The notes under the pieces are model-generated. The model was not told the origin of the DNA. It did no database searches and was given only the letters and a program-made list of their open reading frames with translations. DNA of 64,000 nucleotides from positions 124,001 through 188,000 of the forward strand of contig NZ_CAADHO010000009.1 of the NCBI RefSeq assembly GCF_900699765.1, given 5' to 3'. Source of the stretch: Desulfoluna butyratoxydans (GTDB lineage Bacteria; Desulfobacterota; Desulfobacteria; Desulfobacterales; Desulfolunaceae). The stretch's first letter is position 1, and every line of letters begins with the position of its first letter. Of the stretch, positions 33,362-41,157 are shown one piece after another. A program made the translations under genes and the position numbers.

Positions 33362-34183
33362 TTATTTGTGCATGGCTGTCCGCGGCATGGAGCTGGACTT
33401 GATGTCCATGTAGATGTCCTTGATGCCTTTGATCTCCGTCAGGAGGGCCCTGATCTCTTCCTTTGTCTTGTCGACCTTGGTCACCGGGTCGGGCAGTTTG
33501 ATGACCACGCTTCCTTCTCGGGTGGTCACCTCGGCGTTGTAATACCGATTCACAAGGGAAGCCCGGACCGTAGCGGCCAAGGCCAGGTTTTCCAACCGGT
33601 TTTTTGTTTCGCCGGATTCCCGGAAGTAGGCCAGGTCAGCGGTGTTTCGGATGATGGTGACGCAATCTTCCACGGAGACATGCCTCAGGTTGATGCTTAA
33701 GTCATAGAGTTCGGGGTCCCGGGTGTCTATTTTGTACAGGTGGTGGCTCCAGTTGCAGCGTTCTTTGTCATCCTTTGCGATCCGTTTACGTGCGATCTCC
33801 TCGGTGACCTGTTCCCGGGCCATCTCATCGGCGATGCGTGTCTGCATGTCCGAAAGGAGGCGTATCTTCAGGATGTGGGGAATGTCCTGGACAAAAAAAT
33901 GTCCGGCCAGCCCGTGGTAGACGACGTTTCCTTTTTTAAGGCGGTTGAGCAGGGCCGCTTTGATGAACGCGATGTAGCACTCCTTGCCGTGGGAGAACCG
34001 GTCGTACACGGACGGCCCGTCGTGGATGGCCCGGGCCAGCTTGATCTCCGGGACGTTGAACTGTTCGGATGCCTCCAGGAGGATCTCCCGCGAGATGCAG
34101 TCATACCCCATGGCGGCGGCGATTCTTTCCGCAACAAGACTCCCTTTGCTGCAGAACGACCTGGATATTGTGATGATGGACAT
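33362..34183 (-). CDS. Cytidylate kinase-like protein with BON-like C-terminal domain (paralogue A)
   Basis: A 273-residue tandem paralogue of the gene at 32343, identical in length and layout. The shared core is SREILLEASEQFNVPEIKLARAIHDGPS and YHGLAGHFFVQDIPHILKIRLL. The P-loop position is SRSFCSKGSLVAERIA, again degenerate. The C-terminal NLALAATVRASLVNRYYNAEVT...IKGIKDIYMDIK is BON-like. I start at ATG 34183 because AAGGAGGTGCC stands directly before it. It follows the WecB-STAS fusion gene by 109 bases on the same strand. Confidence 0.8.
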   Translation of the reverse strand: MSIITISRSFCSKGSLVAERIAAAMGYDCISREILLEASEQFNVPEIKLARAIHDGPSVYDRFSHGKECYIAFIKAALLNRLKKGNVVYHGLAGHFFVQDIPHILKIRLLSDMQTRIADEMAREQVTEEIARKRIAKDDKERCNWSHHLYKIDTRDPELYDLSINLRHVSVEDCVTIIRNTADLAYFRESGETKNRLENLALAATVRASLVNRYYNAEVTTREGSVVIKLPDPVTKVDKTKEEIRALLTEIKGIKDIYMDIKSSSMPRTAMHK

Positions 34184-34292
34184 GGCACCTCCTTGCATGC
34201 GTGGTTAAGGCGGGACAGACAGGACTGCCGCCTGTGAGAGGGCGCTGTGTTTTCAGGCTGGGGTCCCGGGGTGCAGGGCCCGGAGTACGGTC

Positions 34293-35855
34293 TCAGGAGA
34301 GGATGGTTTCATCCAGGACGGCCCTTGCCTTCCGGATGTCCTGCAGAGAGGGGAAAAAATGGTCCAGTCTCGTGACACGGAGCATTTGGGTAACATGTGT
34401 ATTGGCACCACAAGTAAGACAGGTGTGGCCGGATGACGCAACGGTTTTTTTTATTTTGAGCAGAAGAACAAGGCCCGTGCTGTCCACAAAGTTGAGGTGG
34501 GTCAGGTCCATGATGAGGTGGCGGGAGGCCACGGCTTTTAGAAGCCTTTTGGTGTCGAATCCCTGCATCTGCGCTGCGTCCAGGGCTCCGTAGAGCTGGA
34601 GTTCACGGGCTTTTTTCGAGGATGTCAGGGTATGGTAAAACGGTCGGTGCAGGGCCGGTGACTGCTGGGAGTTTACGATCTCCTCGAGGTCGTCCACCAT
34701 GTGCTCAGAGAGCAGGGACGCCACCCGGTTGAGCTTGAGGGTTTTCATCACAGGGGGCTGCACCCCGGCCATGTGAAACCCCGCGTACCTGGCAGAGCCT
34801 TTTTTCCAGAGGCCCAGAAGAAACCCCAACCCCGACGAGTCGATGAACCGGACATTGCGGAAATCAAGGACCAGGCCGTTGCCGTGGGCCAGCCACTCTT
34901 CCTGCTGTTGCTTCAGCTCGGCCACCACCGATGCGTCGAGTTCGTTGGGCAGGGGCACCACGTTGAGTTCGTTTTTAAGGGGGGTATCTCCCTGGGGCGC
35001 CGGGGGCTCGGACGCGTCGCTTTTCGGGCCTCCCATCCGGAGTCGTTTCCATCGGTCCTGTATGATGATGGGCAGGACCATCACGGAGAATTTCAACAGG
35101 CCGATGATGTAGCGTTTCCAGAGGCGCTTGGGGTCCTGGATGAAGCGGTACACCCACTCGAGCCCGGCGTTCTGCATCCACACCGGTGCCCGGGATACGC
35201 TGCCGGTGATGAACTCGAAGGTGCCACCGATGCCGATGGTGACGGCCGCCTTGAGGCGATGGCGATTGCGGTGGAACCACGCCTCCTGCTTGGGGTTTCC
35301 GAAGGCCACCAGCAAAATGTCCGGTTCGGCTTCATTGATGCGCTCGATGACCTCGGTGTCGTCCTCATCGGCCTCGGCCAGCTTTTCCCCTTCAATGTGG
35401 ACAAAGGGCGAGTCCACCCCGGCAATGATCATGCCGGGGTTTTTCTTTTTCAGGCATTCGGCGGCTTGTCTGGCCACCTCGCCACGTCCCCCAAGAAAAT
35501 AGAGAGAGAGTTTTTTTCCGGGGGAGGCAAGGGCCAGCTTGGGAACGAGGTCGGCCCCGGTGACCCTCTCCTTCAAGGGGTTGCCCAGAAGGCGGCTGGC
35601 CCAGACCAGGGGCATGCCGTCGGCGGTGACGAGGTCGGCGTGCTGGAGGATACCCAGGAGCTCGGGGTGGCGGGGTGCGTCGGAAAACCAGCTGAGGGTG
35701 TTGACGAGAAAATCCACGTTGACCGTGGCGACGAGCCTGGGTTTCCCGTCGCCGCGGTAGGCGGCAACCATGCCATGGATACGGTCGACAGTCTCCTCCA
35801 TGGTGAGGTTGTCCAGGGGGATTCCTAAAATCAGGACGGTGTCGGTGGGGTGCAT
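34293..35855 (-). CDS. WecB/TagA-type glycosyltransferase fused to two STAS domains
   Basis: A 520-residue fusion. Residues 1-245 are a GT26 (WecB/TagA/CpsF) domain: VNVDFLVNTL, ADLVTADGMPLVWASRLLG, the RVTGADL loop, FLGGRGEVARQA and LLVAFGNPKQEAWF. A short hydrophobic stretch (about 250-265) could touch the membrane. Residues 295-385 are a STAS domain with FIDSSGLG (Ser340/341 phospho-acceptor) and 415-505 a second with FVDSTGL (Ser459). Such domains are usually anti-sigma-factor antagonists switched by Ser phosphorylation. The fusion ties sugar transfer onto a lipid acceptor to the HATPase/STAS switch at the far end of the cluster. AAGG stands six bases before the ATG. Confidence 0.92.
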   Translation of the reverse strand: MHPTDTVLILGIPLDNLTMEETVDRIHGMVAAYRGDGKPRLVATVNVDFLVNTLSWFSDAPRHPELLGILQHADLVTADGMPLVWASRLLGNPLKERVTGADLVPKLALASPGKKLSLYFLGGRGEVARQAAECLKKKNPGMIIAGVDSPFVHIEGEKLAEADEDDTEVIERINEAEPDILLVAFGNPKQEAWFHRNRHRLKAAVTIGIGGTFEFITGSVSRAPVWMQNAGLEWVYRFIQDPKRLWKRYIIGLLKFSVMVLPIIIQDRWKRLRMGGPKSDASEPPAPQGDTPLKNELNVVPLPNELDASVVAELKQQQEEWLAHGNGLVLDFRNVRFIDSSGLGFLLGLWKKGSARYAGFHMAGVQPPVMKTLKLNRVASLLSEHMVDDLEEIVNSQQSPALHRPFYHTLTSSKKARELQLYGALDAAQMQGFDTKRLLKAVASRHLIMDLTHLNFVDSTGLVLLLKIKKTVASSGHTCLTCGANTHVTQMLRVTRLDHFFPSLQDIRKARAVLDETILS

Positions 35856-35874
35856 GGTGACCTTTGGTTGGTTA

Positions 35875-35921
35875 ATGGTGAACAGTGAATAGTGAGTGGT
35901 GAGAGGTGAGTGGTGAGTGGG
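35875..35921. repeat. GTGAATA/GTGAGTG array between two cluster genes
   Basis: Imperfect units ATGGTGA, CAGTGAA, TAGTGAG, TGGTGAG, AGGTGAG and TGGTGAG. It lies within five bases of the stop at 35924. Confidence 0.75.
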
Positions 35922-35923
35922 GG

Positions 35924-36916
35924 TCAGCCGCGGGTGTTGTGCAGGGGGCGGCCCAGGAGGCGGCCCGCAAGGTAGCGGATGACCCCGGCAAACTGGGGAA
36001 AGACCACAAAGGCAGAGTGACCGGCATAGACAAGGGCCTGGGGCATGGAACAGCGGAACCTGCGGGCAATGCGGTTCAGGGTATAAAATGGCTTGGCGGC
36101 AATGAGCAGGGCCGCGGCAAGGCCCATAAGGGGATACCCGGTAAGAAGGCCCGTTGCCATGAGAGCCGGTGGAAGCCCTCCCCGTACCGAGATCCGAAGG
36201 AGTTCCCGCAGCCAGAGGGGGTCGGAGCTGGCGGCAAACTTCAGGCCGATCTCGGCGTAGGCGTGGCCGCTTCGATAGGCTCGCCTGAGGTATTGCCCGA
36301 AGGTGCTCATGTTGATGTCGTGGGTACTCATGGGGGCGGCAAGCCGCAGGATTTCCCAGCCTGTTTTGCGAATTCGGCGACTCAGCTCGGGGTCCTCTCC
36401 GGCCACGAGCTCCTCATCAAACCCGCCGGTCTCTTCCAGGGCATATCGGTAGAGGAGCACCTCACCGCCGAAGTAGCGGCAGGGCCCCTCTTCGTAGCCC
36501 CACTCCATCTCGGTGAGGAGGTGGTACCTGTTGCGTTTCGGATGGCGTTCCCGCCTGAATCCGCAGACACAAGGGGTCCGGTCCTTCAGGTGCGGCAGGG
36601 CCGCCCGGAACCAGCCCGGCTCCAGGGTGGTGTCCGCATCCATGAACTGGATCAGGGGCGCGGAGGATGCCCGCCATCCCGCGTTTCGTCCGCGGCCCGG
36701 TGTGGGGTGGGGGTGGTCCAGCCGGATCACCTTGACGGCCTCAAAGGTTTCGGCCAGCTCCGGGCTCCCGTCGTCGGAGCCGCCGTCCACATAGATGATC
36801 TCCAGTTTCTCTGCGGGATAGTCGCAGGAGAGCACCGAGCGGATGCATCCGTCGATATACCGGGAGACGTTGATGCCGATAATCACCACACCGATGTTGG
36901 GGAGGGGACGGGTCAT
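35924..36916 (-). CDS. Family 2 glycosyltransferase
   Basis: A 330-residue GT-A enzyme. VVIIGINVSRYIDGCIRSVL opens the fold, VDGGSDDGS and the metal-binding DADTTLEPGW follow, and VAGEDPELSRRIRKTGWE is the ED-type acceptor motif. The C-terminal third has two or three hydrophobic segments (ALMATGLLTGYPLMGLAAALL), so it is likely membrane-associated, acting on a lipid-linked sugar. The start at 36916 has AAGGAGG upstream and overlaps the acetyltransferase gene by four bases. Confidence 0.92.
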   Translation of the reverse strand: MTRPLPNIGVVIIGINVSRYIDGCIRSVLSCDYPAEKLEIIYVDGGSDDGSPELAETFEAVKVIRLDHPHPTPGRGRNAGWRASSAPLIQFMDADTTLEPGWFRAALPHLKDRTPCVCGFRRERHPKRNRYHLLTEMEWGYEEGPCRYFGGEVLLYRYALEETGGFDEELVAGEDPELSRRIRKTGWEILRLAAPMSTHDINMSTFGQYLRRAYRSGHAYAEIGLKFAASSDPLWLRELLRISVRGGLPPALMATGLLTGYPLMGLAAALLIAAKPFYTLNRIARRFRCSMPQALVYAGHSAFVVFPQFAGVIRYLAGRLLGRPLHNTRG

Positions 36917-37422
36917 GTGGTGCCTCCTTTTTTGATGATGCGGGCGGGTATTCCCACGGCAATGGCGTGGGAGGGCACATCCCGGATGACCACGGCGTTG
37001 GCTCCGATCTCCACATGATCGCCGATGGTGATGGCACCAAGTACCTTGGCTCCGGTGCCGATATCCACATGGTTTCCGATGGACGGGGCCGCGGGCTCGT
37101 CGGTGCGCCGCAGCCCCACGGTGACCCCGTTGCGGATGACGCAATGGTCTCCGAAGGAGGCGAACCCGCTGACCACCACCCCGCCGAAATGGTCGATGCG
37201 GAACCCTTTGCCTACGTTGACCTCGCAGGGCAGCTCAATGCCCGCCACCACCTGAACGGCCTTGAAGGCGATTTTGTAGAGCAGGGAGAAGGGCATCCTC
37301 AGCCAGCGGTTGCCGATGGTGTATCGCCACCTCCCGAAACGGTAGATGACCATGGCCCAGAAACCCTGGGATCCCCAGTCTCCCTTGTGGGCGGCAAGGT
37401 CCGCCCGGATGTTGTCAAACAT
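36913..37422 (-). CDS. CysE-like hexapeptide-repeat acetyltransferase
   Basis: A 169-residue left-handed beta-helix acyltransferase of the serine acetyltransferase type. HFGGVVVSGFASFGDHCVIRNGVTVG and the repeats IGNHVDIGTGAKVLGAITIGDHVEIGANAVV give the helix, and GIPARII is the usual C-terminal turn. Inside a polysaccharide cluster it more likely acetylates a sugar than serine. It overlaps the next gene by four bases. The preceding 136 bases consist mostly of a (CCCTTAG)12 array. Confidence 0.88.
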   Translation of the reverse strand: MFDNIRADLAAHKGDWGSQGFWAMVIYRFGRWRYTIGNRWLRMPFSLLYKIAFKAVQVVAGIELPCEVNVGKGFRIDHFGGVVVSGFASFGDHCVIRNGVTVGLRRTDEPAAPSIGNHVDIGTGAKVLGAITIGDHVEIGANAVVIRDVPSHAIAVGIPARIIKKGGTT

Positions 37423-37485
37423 GATATTCCGCCTGTGTCGGGTTCGTGCGGTTTTCCTTGACAGCTCCGGCTATCCCGCTATTTT

Positions 37486-37569
37486 CCCTTAGCCCTTAGC
37501 CCTTAGCCCTTAGCCCTTAGCCCTTAGCCCTTAGCCCTTAGCCCTTAGCCCTTAGCCCTTAGCCCTTAG
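37486..37569. repeat. (CCCTTAG)12 perfect heptamer array
   Basis: Twelve exact uninterrupted copies, 84 bases. The stop codon and the last Lys and Gly codons of the gene 37559-38155 are made of this repeat. On the transcribed strand it reads CTAAGGG. Confidence 0.97.
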
Positions 37570-38155
37570 CCTCTTTTGTATCCGGCAACCTCGCACAGAA
37601 ATACCCGAACCCCTCGTCCAGGCTTTGTTTCAGGGCGTCCCTCTGCTGTTGGGGGATATAGGGGTGCTGAAAATGGCGTCCCTCCATAAGGGGGCGGTGC
37701 GTTGCGGCCTCTCGGCTCTTGCGGGTGAACTCCTCCATGGAGCAGACAAACCGGGCCGGGCTGCCTGCGTAGACCGTGTCCGGCGGGATGTCCCGGCTCA
37801 CCACGGAGCCTGCACCCACGATGGCATTGGGTCCGATGGTGGTGTTGCAGAGGATGGTGCTCCCGGCTCCGATGAAGCAATGGTCTTTTATGGTGACCCG
37901 TCCCACCTTGATGAGGTCACCGGCCCAGGCGCTGGTGGCGTCATGGGTCAGGATGGTGACATTGAGGCTGATGACCACGTTGTCCCCGATCTCCACAAGG
38001 TAGGGCATGCGGCCGTCGATGTAAGACGGGTAGAGGATCACGGCGTCTTTGCCGATGCGCACCCCCTGGTGCCTCAGGTAGGCCGGGTAATACCCCTTGT
38101 CGGCCAGGAGTCTCAACCTGCGCGTCATATGCATGATTTTCTGGGTGAATTTCAT
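37559..38155 (-). CDS. Hexapeptide-repeat acyltransferase (colanic-acid/maltose acetyltransferase-like)
   Basis: A 198-residue left-handed beta-helix enzyme. Typical pieces are GVRIGKDAVILYPSYID, IGDNVVISLNVTILTHDATS and VGRVTIKDHCFIGAGSTILCNTTIGPNAIVGAGSVVSRDIP, with AGSPARFV. The start at 38155 has AAGGA nine bases upstream. Its last residues derive from the heptamer array. It probably O-acetylates the exported polysaccharide. Confidence 0.88.
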   Translation of the reverse strand: MKFTQKIMHMTRRLRLLADKGYYPAYLRHQGVRIGKDAVILYPSYIDGRMPYLVEIGDNVVISLNVTILTHDATSAWAGDLIKVGRVTIKDHCFIGAGSTILCNTTIGPNAIVGAGSVVSRDIPPDTVYAGSPARFVCSMEEFTRKSREAATHRPLMEGRHFQHPYIPQQQRDALKQSLDEGFGYFCARLPDTKEAKG

Positions 38156-38196
38156 GGGGCATGTCCTTCTGGTTCCGCCACGGCATGGGCCTGTTG

Positions 38197-40059
38197 TCAG
38201 ATCTGGTCCTCTGTCCACATCTCCGCGAGAAACCGGATACACCGGTTGCGACCCTCTTCCTTGGCCCGGTAGAGCGCCACATCTGCATATTTGATGCAGC
38301 TCCACAGCGTGTCCGTGTCCTTGGGAAATTCGCTTGCGCCGAGGCTGATGGTTTTTTGAATGACACCATCGGGGAGCCGGAACTTCACCTGCTGGACCTT
38401 CAACCGGATTTTTTCCGCAATGTCGATGCTCTCGCCGTCGTTGATGTCAAGGAGGACCACCAGGAACTCCTCGCCGCCAAAACGGATGACGATATCTGAG
38501 TCCCGGACACTTTGAGCGATGGTTTTGGCGGTCTCCTGCAGGACGAGGTCCCCTGCGTGGTGGCCGTATGTGTCGTTGACCTGCTTGAAGTAATCGAGAT
38601 CGCACATGATCAGCCCGATGTTTTTTCCCCGCCTCAGGACGCCCGCCACGATTTTTTCCGTGTATTCCTGAAGGTAGCGCCTGTTGTAAAGCCCGGTGAG
38701 GGGGTCGATGAGGGCCGCGTCCTGAAGGGAGTTCATCAGCCGTTTGGTTTCGATGACCGCAAGGGATTCGTTGATGTACTGCTCTGCCTTGAAGAGTTTT
38801 GTCTCCCTCTCTTTGATCTCCTCCTGGCCGATGGGTTCCGGGAAGAGAAGCTGCACCACGGCAACGGTGGCGCCGCCCACCACAATGGGAATGCAGTAGT
38901 GGTGCTCTTCTGCCTGGGGATCGAACTGCCTGCACACGGCGGGAAAGTGGGTGGAGGTGATCAGGTGACCGGTGCGCTTTGCCTTGCAGAGCGAATTGTC
39001 ATCCAGGATCTGCTGGGCACACACCATCTCCTCCCTGTCAAAGGGGCCGGGGTAGGTCAGCTCCAGTTTGCTCTTTGAACTGACCACCTGAAAGATAAAG
39101 CAGCGGGGGATGCCGATGGTCTGCGTGAACAGGTCACCGAGCCTCTGGTAAACCTCCTCCAGGGAGTCGTCTTCTTCAATGACGTTTTTAAAGACCGCCA
39201 GGCTGTTGATGGCGTCCATGAGGCTGTTGAACTCCGTGGAGAGCATGCCGATTTCATCGATGGAGGTGATGGCGATGCGTTTGGTGAGACCGGCACGCCC
39301 CTTGCCCCCGGCAATGTCCTGAAGCCCTTCGATGACCTTTTGGAGCGGGCGGGTAATGCCGGTGCCGATGAAAACCGCAAGGGTGATGGTGAGGGTTGCG
39401 AACAGGACAACACTGGTCAGCAGGAAGAGGCGCAGCTGGTTGATGTCTTCGTAGACATCATCGATGTAGATGCCGCTGCCGAGGATCCAGCCCCAGGGTT
39501 CGTAGAGCCGGACATAGGAAAGCTTGGGAACCGGCTTCTCTTTTCCTGCCTTGGCCCACATGTAGTCCACGTATCCGGCACCGTTTGCCTTGCTGACCCG
39601 CAGGAAGTCCTGAAACAGGAGGTTGCCTTTGGTGTCTTTCCGGTCGTTGAGGTTTTTTCCCTCAAGTTCCGGCATGATGGGGTGCATCACCATGGTGGAG
39701 TCAACGTCATTGATCCAGAAATAACTGTTTTCACTGAATCGAAGGGGCCTGAGGCGTCGGGCAAACTGTTTTTTCGCCTCTGTTTTGCTGATTTTTCCCT
39801 CCCTGATGAGGTCCGCATACTCCTGGAACATGCCGAAGGTGGTATCCACGACGTTTTTGAGCCCCTCTTTTTTTTCGGCGAGCATTTTTTTCTCCGCAAG
39901 GGGCATGAAATAACCCAGGATGACCAGGACCAGCAGGGCGACGCTGATGATGGAGATGGCCATGATTTTGCTGAGAATCTGCCATTCGCTGAATTTTTTG
40001 ATGCGCATAGGCTTTTCTGGCATGTCGGTGGATGTGGAGACGTTTTTATCAGAGGTCAT
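38197..40059 (-). CDS. Membrane-bound diguanylate cyclase with Cache, HAMP, GAF-like and GGEEF domains
   Basis: A 620-residue c-di-GMP synthase. The first transmembrane helix (about 30-50) precedes a single-Cache periplasmic sensor (NSYFWINDVDSTMVMHP, YEPWGWILGSGIYIDDVY), then a second helix, a HAMP segment (ITRPLQKVIEGLQDIA), a GAF-like region and the cyclase domain. CDLDYFKQVNDTYGHHAGD and RFGGEEF (about 530) are intact, and RDSD five residues before GGEEF is a product-inhibition I-site. It overlaps the EpsI-like gene by eleven bases, so it is expressed with the exosortase genes, and its product may control polysaccharide export. Confidence 0.93.
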   Translation of the reverse strand: MTSDKNVSTSTDMPEKPMRIKKFSEWQILSKIMAISIISVALLVLVILGYFMPLAEKKMLAEKKEGLKNVVDTTFGMFQEYADLIREGKISKTEAKKQFARRLRPLRFSENSYFWINDVDSTMVMHPIMPELEGKNLNDRKDTKGNLLFQDFLRVSKANGAGYVDYMWAKAGKEKPVPKLSYVRLYEPWGWILGSGIYIDDVYEDINQLRLFLLTSVVLFATLTITLAVFIGTGITRPLQKVIEGLQDIAGGKGRAGLTKRIAITSIDEIGMLSTEFNSLMDAINSLAVFKNVIEEDDSLEEVYQRLGDLFTQTIGIPRCFIFQVVSSKSKLELTYPGPFDREEMVCAQQILDDNSLCKAKRTGHLITSTHFPAVCRQFDPQAEEHHYCIPIVVGGATVAVVQLLFPEPIGQEEIKERETKLFKAEQYINESLAVIETKRLMNSLQDAALIDPLTGLYNRRYLQEYTEKIVAGVLRRGKNIGLIMCDLDYFKQVNDTYGHHAGDLVLQETAKTIAQSVRDSDIVIRFGGEEFLVVLLDINDGESIDIAEKIRLKVQQVKFRLPDGVIQKTISLGASEFPKDTDTLWSCIKYADVALYRAKEEGRNRCIRFLAEMWTEDQI

Positions 40060-40636
40060 GGACCGGCCCGAAATGATGGATGACCCGGTGCCACGGGGGC
40101 GCTGAATCCCCTGCGGGCTGAATGACGACGAAGAGGGGTTCCGGTCCGGAAAGGCCGAAGGTAAGGCGTCTCAGGGTTGTCTGGATCCAGTACCGGACCA
40201 CGGAGCTGTGGCGTGTGGCCCCGTTGGTGAACCAGTAAAGGACCCGCCGTTTTTTTCCGTCCCTTGCAAGGGTGAGCAGGCATGCCTCTCCCCCTTCCAT
40301 GGGGATGGGGCTGCGGTGCGCCACCTCCCAGCCCATGCCCCGGAAGCAGTAGGTGGGGTCGTGGACTGCGTGACGGTACCTGGAGCCGTCGATGGCCATG
40401 AGCACAAAGGGGAACCTGCCGAAGTGATAAAGCCGCTTGACCACACGGGCATTGCCGAAGACCGACTGCTCCGTCGGTGTGAGGGAGAGGTCCCTTCCTG
40501 CATACCCGGATCCGTTGATGGGCAGATGGTCCAGGCGGGAGGGCTGCTCCCGGTGGGCGTGTTTTGCCGAGGCCAGGCCGAAGGCCAGGGCGATGACAAC
40601 GGCCAGAACAAGGAGAATACGGGTCAGGTTGGACAC
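40049..40636 (-). CDS. EpsI/DUF3485-like exosortase-associated protein
   Basis: A 195-residue protein with an N-terminal membrane anchor (LTRILLVLAVVIALAFGLA). The segment HAVHDPTYCFRGMGWEV corresponds to the CxPxxGW-type motif of EpsI-domain proteins, which accompany exosortases. The start is GTG 40636, with GGAGG seven bases upstream; no in-frame ATG fits. It overlaps the upstream membrane gene and the downstream cyclase gene. Some exosortases carry this domain as a C-terminal fusion; here it is separate. Confidence 0.78.
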   Translation of the reverse strand: MSNLTRILLVLAVVIALAFGLASAKHAHREQPSRLDHLPINGSGYAGRDLSLTPTEQSVFGNARVVKRLYHFGRFPFVLMAIDGSRYRHAVHDPTYCFRGMGWEVAHRSPIPMEGGEACLLTLARDGKKRRVLYWFTNGATRHSSVVRYWIQTTLRRLTFGLSGPEPLFVVIQPAGDSAPPWHRVIHHFGPVHDL

Positions 40637-41157
40637 GGCGCAGCCTCCGGTGGGGGGGCCGGGGAAAGGAAAAAGAAACCGGTCCCTGCCGTTGCAAGGG
40701 CCAGTCGCATGGGCAGGACCATGAAAGGAAACAGATGGCTGCCCACCCATCCCAGCAGAGGCATCCAGCTGATGGCGGCCACGACCCAGGGGAGCTGCCG
40801 GGGGGTGAGGCCCACAAGGCCCGCAAGGGCCGAGGCCAGTCCCAGGTGGTTGAGAAGGTTGAGGGAACCGAGTTCCCCGATGAAGGAGAGAAAAAGACCC
40901 AGGGCAAGGAGATGGGGCTGGCCCAGCGGTCGGCCCTTTTCCAGGTGACGGCCCCGGCAGAGGATGGGGAGGCCCCAGATAAACAGGGCCAGCCAGCCTA
41001 GGCGATCATGGGGGCTTCGCTGCCAGGCGGCAAGCAGGTCCCGTGCGTGCCACAGGCAGTAGGCAAAGACCGTGGCCTCGGCGAGGCGCAGGCGAACGAG
41101 GAGGTCCCAGAGCCCGTTGTCCTTGGCGGTACCTGACGCATCGGGGGGCTGTTTCAT
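40624..41157 (-). CDS. Small integral membrane protein between exosortase and EpsI genes
   Basis: A 177-residue hydrophobic protein with about four or five membrane segments (LGWLALFIWGLPIL, LLALGLFLSFIGELGSLNLL, LPWVVAAISWMPLLGWV, LPMRLALATAGTGFFFLS). I do not recognise the family. It overlaps the exosortase stop (ATGA) and the EpsI start, so it is firmly coupled to both. The position suggests an exosortase accessory subunit. Confidence 0.75.
   Translation of the reverse strand: MKQPPDASGTAKDNGLWDLLVRLRLAEATVFAYCLWHARDLLAAWQRSPHDRLGWLALFIWGLPILCRGRHLEKGRPLGQPHLLALGLFLSFIGELGSLNLLNHLGLASALAGLVGLTPRQLPWVVAAISWMPLLGWVGSHLFPFMVLPMRLALATAGTGFFFLSPAPPPEAAPCPT

Noticed and set aside
32343..34183. 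Calling the two paralogues true cytidylate kinases (cmk)
   Set aside because: Neither has a GXXGXGK(S/T) loop, and both carry an extra BON-like domain.
37486..37569. Telomere or CRISPR interpretation of the CCCTTAG array
   Set aside because: Units are contiguous without spacers, so it is not CRISPR; it lies inside a continuous gene cluster, so it is not a chromosome end.
40056..40907. 283-codon frame overlapping the EpsI-like gene
   Set aside because: Pro/Arg/Ser-rich composition; the alternative frame beginning at GTG 40636 has a membrane anchor, a ribosome site and an EpsI-like motif.
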